A stretch of 64,000 nucleotides of DNA. It comes from Planotetraspora silvatica (GTDB taxonomy: Bacteria; Actinomycetota; Actinomycetes; Streptosporangiales; Streptosporangiaceae). The position numbers were made by a program, and so were the translations under genes. The notes beneath the pieces are model-generated. The model was not told the origin of the DNA, did no database searches, and saw only the letters and a program-made list of their open reading frames with translations. Where the stretch lies: NCBI RefSeq assembly GCF_016863315.1, contig NZ_BOOQ01000060.1:1-64000 (forward strand), given 5' to 3'. Position 1 is the first letter of the stretch. Every line of letters begins with the position of its first letter. Shown one piece after another: positions 1 to 8,763 of the stretch.

Positions 1-524
1 GCCGCCAGGATCGCGGAGCCGGTCAGGAGTTCGAGCGTGTTGGAGGCCAGAAGCGGCGGCTGGGCCGTGCCGGCGTACATGTAATGCGGCTCTCCCTGCC
101 AGAGCACGCGCGTCTCCAGAGGAGGGACCCGGATCGCGGTCAGGACGACGCACCCGTCACGCGTGGTGCACTCGGTGCGATGGGCGATCCGGTCGTGGAC
201 AGGGGGCCGGACGGCGCTCAGGCGCGGGCGGTGTGCCGCCGCCGGGCTCGCGATCACGACCTTGCCCTGGTCGTCGACGAGCTGGATGAGATCGATCCGG
301 GGCGTCTTGGTTCGGATGGGCGTCGCGGGCGCGGAGCCGGGCCGCAGGGACCCGATCCACTCGGTGGCGACCGTTTCGGTCTCCTTGAAGATGGCGTTCT
401 CGATCCGGTTGCGTACGGCCAGGTCGGCGCCGCCGCCGATGATCATGAAAGCCAACAGGGAGATGAATCCGGCGACCAGTGTGAAGCGCGCCTGGATCGA
501 GCGCGCGCACAGATGCGGTAACAC
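1..524 (-). CDS. Sensor histidine kinase, N-terminal part (runs off the left edge)
   Basis: The visible 174 codons encode a membrane-anchored sensor input domain. A short basic cytoplasmic N-terminus is followed by a first membrane segment (about residues 14-36), an extracytoplasmic domain (about 37-165) and the start of a second hydrophobic segment at the edge. The kinase core lies outside the window. The GTG start at 524 has AGGAGG six bases upstream. The sequence is clearly paralogous to the kinase at the right edge: both have an ARFTLV motif before the first membrane segment, a VPPLET motif, and a cysteine pair (here C119 and C125) followed by a conserved YAG. The pair could form an extracellular disulfide; that is inference. 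No response regulator gene lies upstream within the window. Confidence 0.85.
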   Translation of the reverse strand, partial: MLPHLCARSIQARFTLVAGFISLLAFMIIGGGADLAVRNRIENAIFKETETVATEWIGSLRPGSAPATPIRTKTPRIDLIQLVDDQGKVVIASPAAAHRPRLSAVRPPVHDRIAHRTECTTRDGCVVLTAIRVPPLETRVLWQGEPHYMYAGTAQPPLLASNTLELLTGSAILA

Positions 525-912
525 CGGTTGCCTCCTGTCGTGGTCGCTGAATCCGGCCGCTCCCTGAAGAGAACGACCAGCGGCACCCGGGTTCATGGCG
601 CGCATGATGCCCAGGACCGAAAAACAGCCACAAAAACGAGAAATGCATGACCATTGCATTACCTTGCGCCCGTGAAACGACGAAAACGTGCAAATGTGAT
701 CTACCGCCCCGAGGAGGGCGTGCTGTTCGGTTCCTCTCCTCTCATGTGCGAAGGTAATCGGTTCGACACCGCGCTATTGCGAAGGCATCCGGGTATTGAG
801 GCCTGAATCTGCGAGCGTATGGTGATTACGTGACGGTTCAGCGAGGAGTCACACCGCCGGGGTGCGCACGCCACCGCACCGGCCCGGTGGGCCTGAGACG
901 GGCGGGGCGCGC
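525..912. other. Intergenic region with A+T-rich core
   Basis: This 388-bp gap separates the divergent left-edge kinase and the small conserved gene. Positions about 610-720 are A+T-rich for this genome. They include an interrupted inverted repeat at 642-660 (AATGCA-N7-TGCATT). I see no convincing gene. Promoters for both flanking genes must lie here, but I cannot place -10/-35 boxes with confidence. Confidence 0.4.
642..660. promoter_or_regulatory. Inverted repeat AATGCA-N7-TGCATT upstream of sensor kinase
   Basis: Perfect 6-bp arms with a 7-bp spacer lie 118 bp upstream of the kinase start, inside the A+T-rich part of the gap. It could be an operator. The short arms mean chance is also plausible. 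Confidence 0.25.
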
Positions 913-1176
913 GTGAACGCTCCGCCGGCGCACAACGCGATCTGCCTGGGCGGTCCCTGCCATGGCATGCTCACCCACATCGACCAGGACATCGGGGTGC
1001 TGGCGGTTCCGGTCCCACGGCGCTCGCCCGACGATCCCGAGGCCGTCGCGTCCTACCGGGTGACCCGTGAACGCGTGCACCACCCGTCCTGCTCCGATCC
1101 GTTCATCGCTCTGCACTGGGCGGACCAGGCCGCCCAGGTCTGCCCGTGCGGGTGTGAACGGTCGCTGCCCCGCTAA
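913..1176 (+). CDS. Small conserved hypothetical protein with paired cysteines
   Basis: Encodes 87 residues from the GTG at 913; an in-frame GTG at 862 would add 17 residues without clear coding character. The N-terminal ICLGGPCHG segment, the IDQDIGVLAVPV stretch and the C-terminal CPCGC cluster look like a genuine compact domain, possibly metal-binding. Third-position G+C is high, as expected for coding DNA here. I recall similar short proteins in actinomycetes but know no function. No Shine-Dalgarno is obvious at either start. Confidence 0.55.
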   Translation: MNAPPAHNAICLGGPCHGMLTHIDQDIGVLAVPVPRRSPDDPEAVASYRVTRERVHHPSCSDPFIALHWADQAAQVCPCGCERSLPR

Positions 1177-1287
1177 CCCCGCGCCCACCTGGCCCGGCCG
1201 GCCACACATCGGGGCTCGAACGCCCCTGCCGCATGTGCGCGGGCGACCGATCTCGGTCCCGGGAATCTCATCCGCGGCGACGCCCGT

Positions 1288-2289
1288 TCATTCACGGCCC
1301 GCCGACGTGAAACTCATGTCGGCGTACCTGTCACCGGCGACCTGGGCGGCGAGCGGGTCGAGCCGCGCCAGTTCGTCGGCGGTGAGCATGACGAGCGCGC
1401 CGGCCGCGTTCTCGATCACCCGGTCGCGGCTGCGGGTGCCGGGGATCGGAACCACGGGCAGGCCGAACACGTCCTGCCGCGTGTGCAGCCACGCAAGGGC
1501 GATCTGCGCGGACGTCGCCTCGTGCGCGGCCGCGATCTCGCGCAGCGGGGCGAGCAGGTCGTGGTTGGCGCGGTCGTTCCCGCCGGCGAAACGCGGCATG
1601 GCGTGGCGGACGTCGCCGGCCTCCAGCCCCTGGAGGGTGGGGACGGCGCCGGTGAGGACGCCCCGGCCCAGCGGCGAGTACGGCACCAGCGCGGTCCCGA
1701 GCGCGGCGGCGGCAGGGACGACGTTGGTCTCGATGTCCCGGCTGAACAGCGACCATTCGGACTGCACCGCCGCGATCGGGTGAACGGCGTGCGCCGCCCG
1801 CAGTTCGTCGGCCGTGACCTCGCTGAGGCCCAGACGCAGCACCTTGCCGGCCGCCACGAGTTCCGCCATGACGCCGACGGTCTCCTCGATCGGTACGCTC
1901 ACGTCGCGCCGGTGCATGTAGTACAGGTCGATGTGATCCACGCCCAGCCGCCGCAGGCTGCGTTCGGCGGCGGCGCGGATGTAGGCGGGATCGTTGAAGA
2001 TCCCCGGCTTCTCGTTGTCCAGGCCGAACTTGGTGGCGATCGTCACGTCATCGCGGTGGGCGGCGAGGAACGGGGCGAGGAACTCCTCGTTGGCGCCGTT
2101 GCCGTACGCGTCGGCCGTGTCGAACAGGGTGATCCCGAGGCTGAGGGCCTGTTCCAGCGTGGCCCGGGCCTCGGACGCGTCGGTGCGGCCGTAGTAGGCG
2201 GTGTTGATGCCCATGGCGCCGAAACCCTGCCGCCCCACCAGCGGGCCGCCGGCGCCGAGCCGTACCTTGTCGAGCTTGAATTCGTTCAT
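1288..2289 (-). CDS. Aldo/keto reductase
   Basis: A 333-residue (beta/alpha)8 NADPH-dependent oxidoreductase of the aldo/keto reductase superfamily, cytosolic and normally reducing aldehydes or ketones. The catalytic tetrad is visible: D57, Y62 (in FDTADAYGNG), K87 (ATKFG) and H126 (YYMHRRD). The C-terminal GTRSRDRVIENA segment matches the usual cofactor-binding region. The ATG at 2289 has GGGGG just upstream; an in-frame GTG at 2298 is the alternative. It is divergent from an MmyB-type regulator (start 2392), an arrangement common in actinomycetes, and is probably its target. The substrate is unknown. Confidence 0.9.
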   Translation of the reverse strand: MNEFKLDKVRLGAGGPLVGRQGFGAMGINTAYYGRTDASEARATLEQALSLGITLFDTADAYGNGANEEFLAPFLAAHRDDVTIATKFGLDNEKPGIFNDPAYIRAAAERSLRRLGVDHIDLYYMHRRDVSVPIEETVGVMAELVAAGKVLRLGLSEVTADELRAAHAVHPIAAVQSEWSLFSRDIETNVVPAAAALGTALVPYSPLGRGVLTGAVPTLQGLEAGDVRHAMPRFAGGNDRANHDLLAPLREIAAAHEATSAQIALAWLHTRQDVFGLPVVPIPGTRSRDRVIENAAGALVMLTADELARLDPLAAQVAGDRYADMSFTSAGRE

Positions 2290-2391
2290 GTCCCCCACGC
2301 TGTCGCCGGCCGGGGCCGGCAGCCAGGGTCACGTTCAACATAGGCCTGGCAGAACCACGTCGGCCGCGGGAATCGCGCCTAGACTCGACGG

Positions 2392-3258
2392 ATGAATGCC
2401 CAGCTCAGCGACTTTCTCCGGTCGCGGCGCGCTCGTCTCAGCCCGCAGGACGTCGGTCTCGCCGGCTACGGCAGGCGCCGCGTCCCCGGCCTGCGCCGCG
2501 AAGAGGTCGCGCAACTGGCCGGGGTCAGCACCGACTACTACATCCGCCTGGAACAGGGACGCGGCCGGCAGGTGTCCGACGCGGTGCTCGACGCGGTCAG
2601 CCGGGCGCTGCGCCTGGATCCCACGGAGCACGCCTACCTGCACGACCTGGCGCGGCCGCACCGCGCCACCGGCAGGGGCCGGCAGCCCATCCGCCGCAGC
2701 GTGCGGCATCTGCTGGAGAGCATGCGCGACACACCCGCGATCGTCGTGGACCACCGGATGGTCATCGTGACCGCGAACGCGCTCGGCGTCGCCGTGTTCG
2801 GCCTCACCGACGACCTCCGTTCCCGCGACAGGGCCCGCCAGTTCTTCCTCGACCCGAAATCCCGTGCGTTCTTCCCCGATTGGGCGGCCGACGCCGAATC
2901 CGTCGCCGCCGAGTTGCGCCTGCAGGCCGCCAGGCGTCCCGACGATCAGCGGCTCACCGCGCTGATCGGCGAGCTGTGCATCAAAAGCGCGGAATTCCGC
3001 ACCCTGTGGGCGGACCACAAGGTCAGGGAGAAGACCCAGGGCCGCAAACGCATCAACCACCCGACCGTCGGCGAACTCGTCTTCACCTTCGAACGGCTCG
3101 CGCTGGCCGACGACGACGAGCAGACCCTGATCGTCTACACGGTCGAGCCCGGTTCCCCGACCGCGGAACGTCTCGCCGTGCTGGCGAGCTGGACCGCGGC
3201 CCATGACGCGGGCGCGGAGGCCGAATGGCGGAAGGACAACGACACGGCGGCGCACTGA
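2392..3258 (+). CDS. MmyB-type XRE transcriptional regulator
   Basis: A 288-residue DNA-binding protein. Residues about 8-75 form an XRE helix-turn-helix with the family-typical GLRREEVAQLAGVSTDYY motif. The rest is the PAS-like ligand-binding domain of the MmyB/MLTR family, which binds fatty-acid-like ligands in characterised cases. The start codon has no clear Shine-Dalgarno, and a TAGACT -10-like box ends only seven bases upstream, so the mRNA may be leaderless. It probably controls the divergent aldo/keto reductase. Its last 124 bp overlap the convergent FAD protein gene. Confidence 0.9.
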   Translation: MNAQLSDFLRSRRARLSPQDVGLAGYGRRRVPGLRREEVAQLAGVSTDYYIRLEQGRGRQVSDAVLDAVSRALRLDPTEHAYLHDLARPHRATGRGRQPIRRSVRHLLESMRDTPAIVVDHRMVIVTANALGVAVFGLTDDLRSRDRARQFFLDPKSRAFFPDWAADAESVAAELRLQAARRPDDQRLTALIGELCIKSAEFRTLWADHKVREKTQGRKRINHPTVGELVFTFERLALADDDEQTLIVYTVEPGSPTAERLAVLASWTAAHDAGAEAEWRKDNDTAAH

Positions 3259-4661
3259 CCGGCGTCCGTGCGCCGGCCGCTCCTGATCGCCGTGATGAGA
3301 CGGGGAGCCAGGCCGGCGGCCTGCGTGCGGATCTCCGGGATCGCCGTGGTCTCGTACCGGGTGCCCCGCAGTGTCGGACCCAGGGTGAAGATCCTGTCGC
3401 TGGGCCGCCCTCCGGCGTCCAGTACCGCGCCGGCGTCGTCGGCGTCCAGGCCGAGCCCCAGCGGATCCGGCCGGCCGAGACCGGCGGCGAAGAGGCCGGA
3501 CAGGAAGGGATCGCGGGTCACGTCGGAAGAGGGCCCCGTGCCGTTGACCACCCAGCCGACGCGGAGGTCGCGAGGCGTCCCCTCCGCGTCGACGTGGGCG
3601 ATCACCTCGCCGTCGGCGGACGTGGTCCCGGTGAGGCGGCCGCGGACGACCTCCAGGTGGCCCGTCACCCGCAGCCGGGCGATCAGGGAGGCAGTGGAAG
3701 GAGGGATCCGGTGCCGGTGGACCTCCCAGTAACGGGCCACCAGACCGAGGAAGCGGCGGCGGTCGTCGAGGCCGAGCCGTCCCCACAACGCGGGGACATG
3801 CGGGCGCAGGCCGTCGATCACCGCGTGCCAGTCGCCGTCGCCCGCCTTGACGGCGGCCCGTACGGCGGCCAGCAGATCGGCGAGCCGTGTCGCGTCGTCG
3901 GGTATCGACATCGGGATGGGCGGGCCGGCGGGACATCGATGCGCCCGGGGGAGCAGGCCGTGCCGGGACAACGCGTACACCGTCGTGTCCGGCCGTGACC
4001 GGGTCACGGTGATCGCCACATCGATCATGGTCAGGCCGGTTCCCACCACCAGGACCGGAGCCCCGTCCCCGATCTCGGCGAGCGCGCCCGGTGCCCAGGG
4101 GTCGTCGACGTAACGGGCCTGGACGTCCCGCACCACCTGGTGCAGGGGCGCGGGCCTGGAGTTCCCCGTGGCCAGGACGACGGCGTCGGCGTCGATCCGC
4201 CCGCCACCGGACAGGTGGACCACGGGGGCGCCGGAAGGCAACGACCGCGTGATGGCGGAGACCTCCGCGGTCACGCGCGTCACGTGGGCGTCGTGGGACG
4301 CCTGGCTCTCGGCGGCGGCCAGGACATCGCGCAGATAGCGTCCGTAGACCCTGCGCGGCAGGAAGTCGGAGCCCGCGATGTCCAGTCCGTCCCTCCGCGC
4401 CCACCTCAGGAGATGGCCGGGGTCGTCGGCGATCGCGCTCATCTTGTCCGCGCAGGCGTTGAGGAGATGACCGGGATCGTCGGTCGCGTAGGCCTGCCCC
4501 AGCCCGTGACGCCCGTACCGGTCGACCAGCACCACCCGCAGCGATGTGCGGGAGGTCACCGCCTGGCGAAGCAGGTGCACCGCGGCGAGGGTGCCGCTCG
4601 CACCGCCTCCCACGATCGCGACCACGGGGATACGGCCTTGAGGAGTTGAGGAATCCACCAC
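3135..4661 (-). CDS. FAD/NAD(P)-binding oxidoreductase-like protein
   Basis: A 508-residue protein of the NAD_binding_9 type (FAD/NAD(P)-binding family). It shows an N-terminal dinucleotide fold GGGASGT near residue 20, the GLGQAYATDDPGHLLN segment characteristic of this family, an ATGNSRP motif, and a second nucleotide-binding GTGLTMID segment. The reaction is unknown. Recognisable family sequence ends about residue 460; the final 45 or so residues are low-similarity Ala/Ser/Arg sequence read antisense through the regulator at 2392-3258. This suggests loss of the original stop codon. Tandem GTG codons at 4661 serve as start; ribosome-binding sequence is weak. Confidence 0.8.
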   Translation of the reverse strand: MVDSSTPQGRIPVVAIVGGGASGTLAAVHLLRQAVTSRTSLRVVLVDRYGRHGLGQAYATDDPGHLLNACADKMSAIADDPGHLLRWARRDGLDIAGSDFLPRRVYGRYLRDVLAAAESQASHDAHVTRVTAEVSAITRSLPSGAPVVHLSGGGRIDADAVVLATGNSRPAPLHQVVRDVQARYVDDPWAPGALAEIGDGAPVLVVGTGLTMIDVAITVTRSRPDTTVYALSRHGLLPRAHRCPAGPPIPMSIPDDATRLADLLAAVRAAVKAGDGDWHAVIDGLRPHVPALWGRLGLDDRRRFLGLVARYWEVHRHRIPPSTASLIARLRVTGHLEVVRGRLTGTTSADGEVIAHVDAEGTPRDLRVGWVVNGTGPSSDVTRDPFLSGLFAAGLGRPDPLGLGLDADDAGAVLDAGGRPSDRIFTLGPTLRGTRYETTAIPEIRTQAAGLAPRLITAIRSGRRTDAGQCAAVSLSFRHSASAPASWAAVQLASTARRSAVGEPGSTV

Positions 4662-4987
4662 ACGTCCACAGTAACCCTCAATTCCTATGGGCTAAATAGG
4701 TAATTGCTGTGAGGTGCGGAAAGCTTTGACAGAGCAGTCCCTGAGAACAGAATCGACATGGCGGCGCTTCGGCCGCGGGCGCGCCGCGAGGTGGGTGCGC
4801 CGGCGCCCCGGCCTCCAGGGGCCTCGGCGCCAGGTCGAGCCCGATTGGCGCCCAAAGGGGGCAATGCCGCACCCAGGTAATGCCACACCCAGGCAAAACG
4901 CACCCTGGTGGTGCCGGGCCGCGCGGATGAACATGGGGGTACGGCCACTGATGTGAAGACACCAGGGCGTCGATGGGAGACAGCCAG
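4662..4987. other. Intergenic region with three 16-bp tandem units
   Basis: This 326-bp gap lies between two divergent genes. The left part (4680-4760) is A+T-richer. At 4863-4910 three imperfect 16-bp units follow each other head-to-tail: AATGCCGCACCCAGGT, AATGCCACACCCAGGC and AAAACGCACCCTGGTG. A short palindrome GCACC-N5-GGTGC sits at 4900-4914. No gene is seen. Confidence 0.5.
4863..4910. repeat. Three tandem 16-bp repeats, candidate operator array
   Basis: Units 1 and 2 differ at only two of 16 positions; unit 3 is more diverged but keeps the CACCC core. The 16-bp phase and the position 78 bp before the SHOCT-like gene suggest a multi-site protein-binding element. Function is inferred only. 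Confidence 0.4.
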
Positions 4988-5239
4988 ATGTATGTGTACG
5001 GAATCGCGACCAGCGAGGAGGAAGTTCTCTTCCTCCTCCTCACTGTCCTGTTCTGGGTGGCCGTCGTCGGCGGCGTCGGGGCCGCGCTCCGGTCCAAGGC
5101 CAGGGGCCGCCGGGCGAGGACTCCCGAGGACGTCCTCTTCCAGAGGTTCGTCGCCGGAGAGATCGACGATGACGAGTACCGTCACGATCGGGAAGTCCTC
5201 CGCGGCGTGCCCCACCTCTGCGGCCGCGACGGCTCGTGA
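4988..5239 (+). CDS. Small SHOCT-like membrane protein
   Basis: Encodes 83 residues. An N-terminal acidic patch precedes one transmembrane helix (about residues 14-35), then a basic stop-transfer segment, then a C-terminal SHOCT-like motif (LFQRFVAGEIDDDEY). SHOCT tails occur on many small bacterial membrane proteins, and their role is largely unknown. The ATG at 4988 has GGGAGA seven bases upstream; an in-frame ATG at 4973 lacks a comparable site. It ends 21 bp before the convergent HD-domain gene. Confidence 0.75.
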   Translation: MYVYGIATSEEEVLFLLLTVLFWVAVVGGVGAALRSKARGRRARTPEDVLFQRFVAGEIDDDEYRHDREVLRGVPHLCGRDGS

Positions 5240-5260
5240 CCCGCGGCGCGGGCCGTGCCG

Positions 5261-5908
5261 TCACTCGGGCCAGGGCGAGTTCTGGATGATCTCGACGAAG
5301 TCGCCGCGGGTGAACCCGGGAACGAAGTGCTGGAGGACGTCCGCCTTCACGTTCCCGAAGGTGGTCGCCGGCCTGGGAGCGATGCCCTCGGTGAACGCCT
5401 CGAGGATGCGCCGCTTGAACTGCGGCCGCGGGTGCAGCGCGACGATCTCGGCCCTGCTCTCCTCGGTGATGTCCGCATAGCCGATCCCCAGCACGTCGTA
5501 CTCCACGCCGGCGGTGACCAGGGCGACCTCCGGCTCCATGAACTCGGGGATGCCTGGCGTGGTGTGCAGCGCGATCGACGTCCACACCCGCCGGATGCTG
5601 TCCTCGGGGACGCCGCGGCTCTGGAGGAAGCGACGGGCCTCGTCGGCGCCGTCGACCTCGAAACGGCGTCCACTCCCGCGGAACTCCTCGCCGAGACCCA
5701 GGTCGTGGAACATCGCCCCGATGTAGAGGAGTTCCGGGTCGAAGCTCAGCCTCCGGTTGCGGCCCTGCAGACTGCCGAACCAGTAGACGCGGCGGGAGTG
5801 GTGGTAGATCAGGTCGCCGGCGGCGTCGCGCACGAACTCGGTCGCCTCGGCGGCGAGCCTGGTGTCCGGGACGAACACTCCTGCGACGGCATGCTCCTGA
5901 ACCTTCAT
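5261..5908 (-). CDS. HD-domain hydrolase-like protein
   Basis: A 215-residue cytosolic protein with the HD metal-binding signature: H36 and H37 (YHHSRRVYW), the H-D pair in GAMFHDLGL, and a later SIALHTTPG histidine. The arrangement resembles cyanamide-hydratase-like and related small HD proteins; the substrate cannot be told. The ATG at 5908 is preceded by AGGAG at a suitable distance. It is divergent from a GlxA-type regulator starting at 6069, its probable controller. Confidence 0.8.
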   Translation of the reverse strand: MKVQEHAVAGVFVPDTRLAAEATEFVRDAAGDLIYHHSRRVYWFGSLQGRNRRLSFDPELLYIGAMFHDLGLGEEFRGSGRRFEVDGADEARRFLQSRGVPEDSIRRVWTSIALHTTPGIPEFMEPEVALVTAGVEYDVLGIGYADITEESRAEIVALHPRPQFKRRILEAFTEGIAPRPATTFGNVKADVLQHFVPGFTRGDFVEIIQNSPWPE

Positions 5909-6068
5909 GGTGAACTCCTGCTCTGGAGAGGAAGGCCGTCTCCGGCCTCGGTCCATGTCTCCACCCTGCCGGTCGGCCGGAGCCCCCGGCCATGTCTTCC
6001 GGGACCGAAACCCCACAGATAGGGACACGGCCTCAGGAGGCGGCGGATCCCCGCCGTACCCTGGGGAA

Positions 6069-7061
6069 ATGCACGACCGACTCGGCGAACGCCGCCCGCA
6101 CCGGGTGATCGTCTTCGCCTTCGACGGGGTGCGGCTGATGGACGTCGCCGCTCCGCTGGAGGTCTTCGCCACCGCTTCCGGCGGCGCCCGCGCGTACACC
6201 GTCGAGGTCTGCACCCCCGACGGGCGGGACGTCACCACCTCCACCGGCCTGCGCATATCGGCGGACCTGCCGTCCGCGCGAGTGGATCACGCGGGCACGC
6301 TCGTGGTTCCCGGCCCCGCCGACCTCGGCGCGCTCGAGGAGCGTCCCGCCCTCGTCGATCAGGTGAGACTGCTGGCGGGCAGGGCTCAGCGGGTGGCGGC
6401 GGTGTGCACGGGGGCGTTCGCTCTCGCGGCGGCGGGCCTGCTCCGCGGACGCCGCGCCACGACCCACTGGGAGCACGCCGCGGACCTCGCCCGGCGTCAT
6501 CCGGACACCACCGTCACCCCGGACGCGATCTTCGTGCAGGACGGGCCGATCCTCACCTCGGCGGGAGTCACGGCGGGAATCGATGTGTGCCTGGCCCTGG
6601 TGGAGCAGGACCAGGGGCCGGAGGCGGCCCGCAGGGTCGCGCGTGACCTGGTCGTCTTCCTCCAGCGGCCCGGGGGTCAGTCGCAGTTCTCCGTGGCCTC
6701 CCGCACCTCCGCGACGGCACACCCGATCCTGCGCCCGCTCCTCGACGCGATCGCGGCCGACCCGGCGGCCGACCACAGCCCGCGCGCCCTGGCGAGGAAC
6801 GCCGGTGTGAGCCCCCGCCACCTGTCCCGGCTCTTCCGGGAGCAGGCGGACACGACCCCGGCGGCCTATGTGGAGACCATGCGCCTGGAGGCCGCCCGGA
6901 TCATGCTGGAACGCGGCGAGAGCGTGACCGCCACGGCCCGGCGCAGCGGGCTGGGCAGCGACGAGACCCTGCGACGGGTCTTCGCGCGCCACCTGAGCAC
7001 CACCCCGTCGGCGTACGCGGCCCGCTTCCGCACGACCGGTACGGCGCACGCCGGCGTCTGA
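6069..7061 (+). CDS. GlxA-family transcriptional regulator (DJ-1/PfpI plus AraC HTH)
   Basis: A 330-residue regulator. Residues about 10-185 form a DJ-1/PfpI-like domain with the nucleophile-elbow-like cysteine in AAVCTGAFALAAAGLL. The C-terminal 100 residues form an AraC-type double helix-turn-helix (VSPRHLSRLFRE, then GLGSDETLRRVFARH). Such proteins usually act as activators responding to small nitrogenous ligands. The ATG at 6069 is chosen because homology begins there; longer in-frame upstream sequence is not domain-like. It is divergent from the HD-domain gene and ends nine bases from the convergent glycosyltransferase gene. Confidence 0.88.
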   Translation: MHDRLGERRPHRVIVFAFDGVRLMDVAAPLEVFATASGGARAYTVEVCTPDGRDVTTSTGLRISADLPSARVDHAGTLVVPGPADLGALEERPALVDQVRLLAGRAQRVAAVCTGAFALAAAGLLRGRRATTHWEHAADLARRHPDTTVTPDAIFVQDGPILTSAGVTAGIDVCLALVEQDQGPEAARRVARDLVVFLQRPGGQSQFSVASRTSATAHPILRPLLDAIAADPAADHSPRALARNAGVSPRHLSRLFREQADTTPAAYVETMRLEAARIMLERGESVTATARRSGLGSDETLRRVFARHLSTTPSAYAARFRTTGTAHAGV

Positions 7062-7070
7062 TGGCCGTGG

Positions 7071-8576
7071 TCATCGCCCGGACGAACCGGCCGCTTCGCT
7101 GACGAACAGGCGGATGACGTACCCGTGGACGCGGGTCCGGGCCTCCTGGCGGTAGTCGTCGCGCAACAGCCGGAGTTTCGCCAGATCCTGCGGTGTGCTC
7201 AGGTGGGAGTCCTTGATGCGGGAGCGCTGGATCGCCCATACGCGCGGCACGCCGTCCAGCGCGGCCGCGACCTCGCGCGCCGGGATCTCCTGCGAGATCA
7301 GGGCACCCACCTGCGCGGCGGTGCGGGTCAGGGCGACCTCGCGGACCGCGGTGAAGTCCTCCGGGTACGCGTCGGCGACGATGCGCCGGCCCATCGGCAG
7401 GAACAGGACGGCGTCACCGGGCCGGGCGCCCTCCCGGATGACGCGCGCCGCGCCCGCCGGGTCGTCGTTGCGGCTGGCGATCCGTCGGACGTCGGCCTGG
7501 GACGGGAGGGCCAGGACGGTGGTGGCGCCCAGCAGCACGCACGCGACGACGATGCCGGGAGCGTTCCACCTGCTCAGCCGTCCGATGGCCGCGAGTCCCG
7601 CGCCGGCCAGCCACGCCAGCCCGATGACGGCGTAGAGGACGTAACGGTCCTGGTAGAAGGGCCTGACCTGGGAGACCGCGAGCAGTGCCGCCGGCGGGAG
7701 GATCGCCATGGGAGCGGCCAGAGCGAGCAGGGGGAGCCGTGGAGTCACCGATGCGGCGTCTTCCGCGGGGCGGCGCGGCAGGAAGGCGAGGACGACCAGA
7801 CCGACTGTGATCACGAGCGAGGCCCCGGTCCCGGCGAAGCGGGTGACCAGGTCCGCCGCGGACTCCCAGCCGGGCCTCATGAGCCACCCGACCTGTCCCC
7901 GCTGCTCGCTGCTCACCCAGGCGAGCGGGGCGGCGGGCACCAGGCCGGCGGCGCAGGCGAGCGCCCACCGGCCCAACGCCACCCTGCCGGCCCGGCTCAC
8001 GAGAAGCGTCACGGCATGGGCGGGGAGAGCGAACACGGCGAAGACGTTGAGCAGGCACCCGACGGCGACGGCCGCGCCGTACAGGGCCCACCAGCGCGGG
8101 CGCCGCGGCTCGGACACCGCCTTCGCCAGGAAGAGGGTGGCCAGGACGACGGCCGCGGTGACCATCGCGTACGACCGTCCCTCCTGGGCGTAGTAGCTGA
8201 CCACCGGGGTCGTGGCGTAGGACAGGCCGGCGAGCAGGCCCGTCCAGGACGAGGCCGTGTGCGCCGCGACGGCGGCCACGCCGGCCGCGGCGACGCCCGT
8301 GGCCAGCACCGACGGGACCCGCAGCACGATCTCTCCGAGTTCGGGGCCGCTCACCAGGGCGAGTAGCGGGTGGAGCAGCAGGTAGTAGAGCCCATGGACC
8401 GCGTCGACCTGACCCAGCGTGTCCCAGAGGGCCGGCAGCGACCGGCGCGCCACGGTGAACGACGTCGCCTCGTCATGCCACATCGACCCGCGGTCGACTC
8501 CCCAGATGCCCGCGCCCAGCGCGACGACCGCCGGTATGACGACGGCCGTCCGTCCACGCAACACGTCGACGCTCAC
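7071..8576 (-). CDS. Polytopic membrane glycosyltransferase (ArnT/PMT-like)
   Basis: A 501-residue integral membrane protein with about ten hydrophobic segments and an extracytoplasmic C-terminal domain of about 120 residues. The first loop carries the acidic motif DRGSMWHDEATSF, typical of GT-C glycosyltransferases that use polyprenyl-phosphate sugars (mannosyltransferase/ArnT style). Donor and acceptor are unknown, but modification of a cell-envelope lipid or protein is likely. The GTG at 8576 follows a G-rich run (GGGGGG); the open frame continues 116 codons upstream but that part is not homologous and crosses a probable pseudogene. Confidence 0.75.
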   Translation of the reverse strand: MSVDVLRGRTAVVIPAVVALGAGIWGVDRGSMWHDEATSFTVARRSLPALWDTLGQVDAVHGLYYLLLHPLLALVSGPELGEIVLRVPSVLATGVAAAGVAAVAAHTASSWTGLLAGLSYATTPVVSYYAQEGRSYAMVTAAVVLATLFLAKAVSEPRRPRWWALYGAAVAVGCLLNVFAVFALPAHAVTLLVSRAGRVALGRWALACAAGLVPAAPLAWVSSEQRGQVGWLMRPGWESAADLVTRFAGTGASLVITVGLVVLAFLPRRPAEDAASVTPRLPLLALAAPMAILPPAALLAVSQVRPFYQDRYVLYAVIGLAWLAGAGLAAIGRLSRWNAPGIVVACVLLGATTVLALPSQADVRRIASRNDDPAGAARVIREGARPGDAVLFLPMGRRIVADAYPEDFTAVREVALTRTAAQVGALISQEIPAREVAAALDGVPRVWAIQRSRIKDSHLSTPQDLAKLRLLRDDYRQEARTRVHGYVIRLFVSEAAGSSGR

Positions 8577-8629
8577 GAACCCCCCGTTCCGAGCTTCGTC
8601 CCCCGACAGGCCGGGGACCCCCTCCGTCT

Positions 8630-8680
8630 GGACACGGTCCGGGTCCTCGTACTGTTCAGACCTGCCGCGGGACCGTGTCC
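8630..8680. repeat. 11-bp inverted repeat upstream of glycosyltransferase gene
   Basis: Perfect arms GGACACGGTCC (8630-8640) and GGACCGTGTCC (8670-8680) flank a 29-bp spacer, 54 bp upstream of the glycosyltransferase start. This could be an operator pair for one regulator or a transcript hairpin. No regulator gene is adjacent. Confidence 0.35.
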
Positions 8681-8763
8681 GTTTCCCATCGTGCGCCGCG
8701 ACGACCGCGCACAAGGCCTGTTCTCTTGGACGTCGTGAGGTCCGTGCGGGTTCGGAGACCGGG

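Noticed and set aside
2335-4404. A 689-codon minus-strand open frame across the MmyB-type regulator and FAD gene
   Set aside because: Arg/Pro/Gly-rich shadow frame; the two real genes in this stretch have clear domains.
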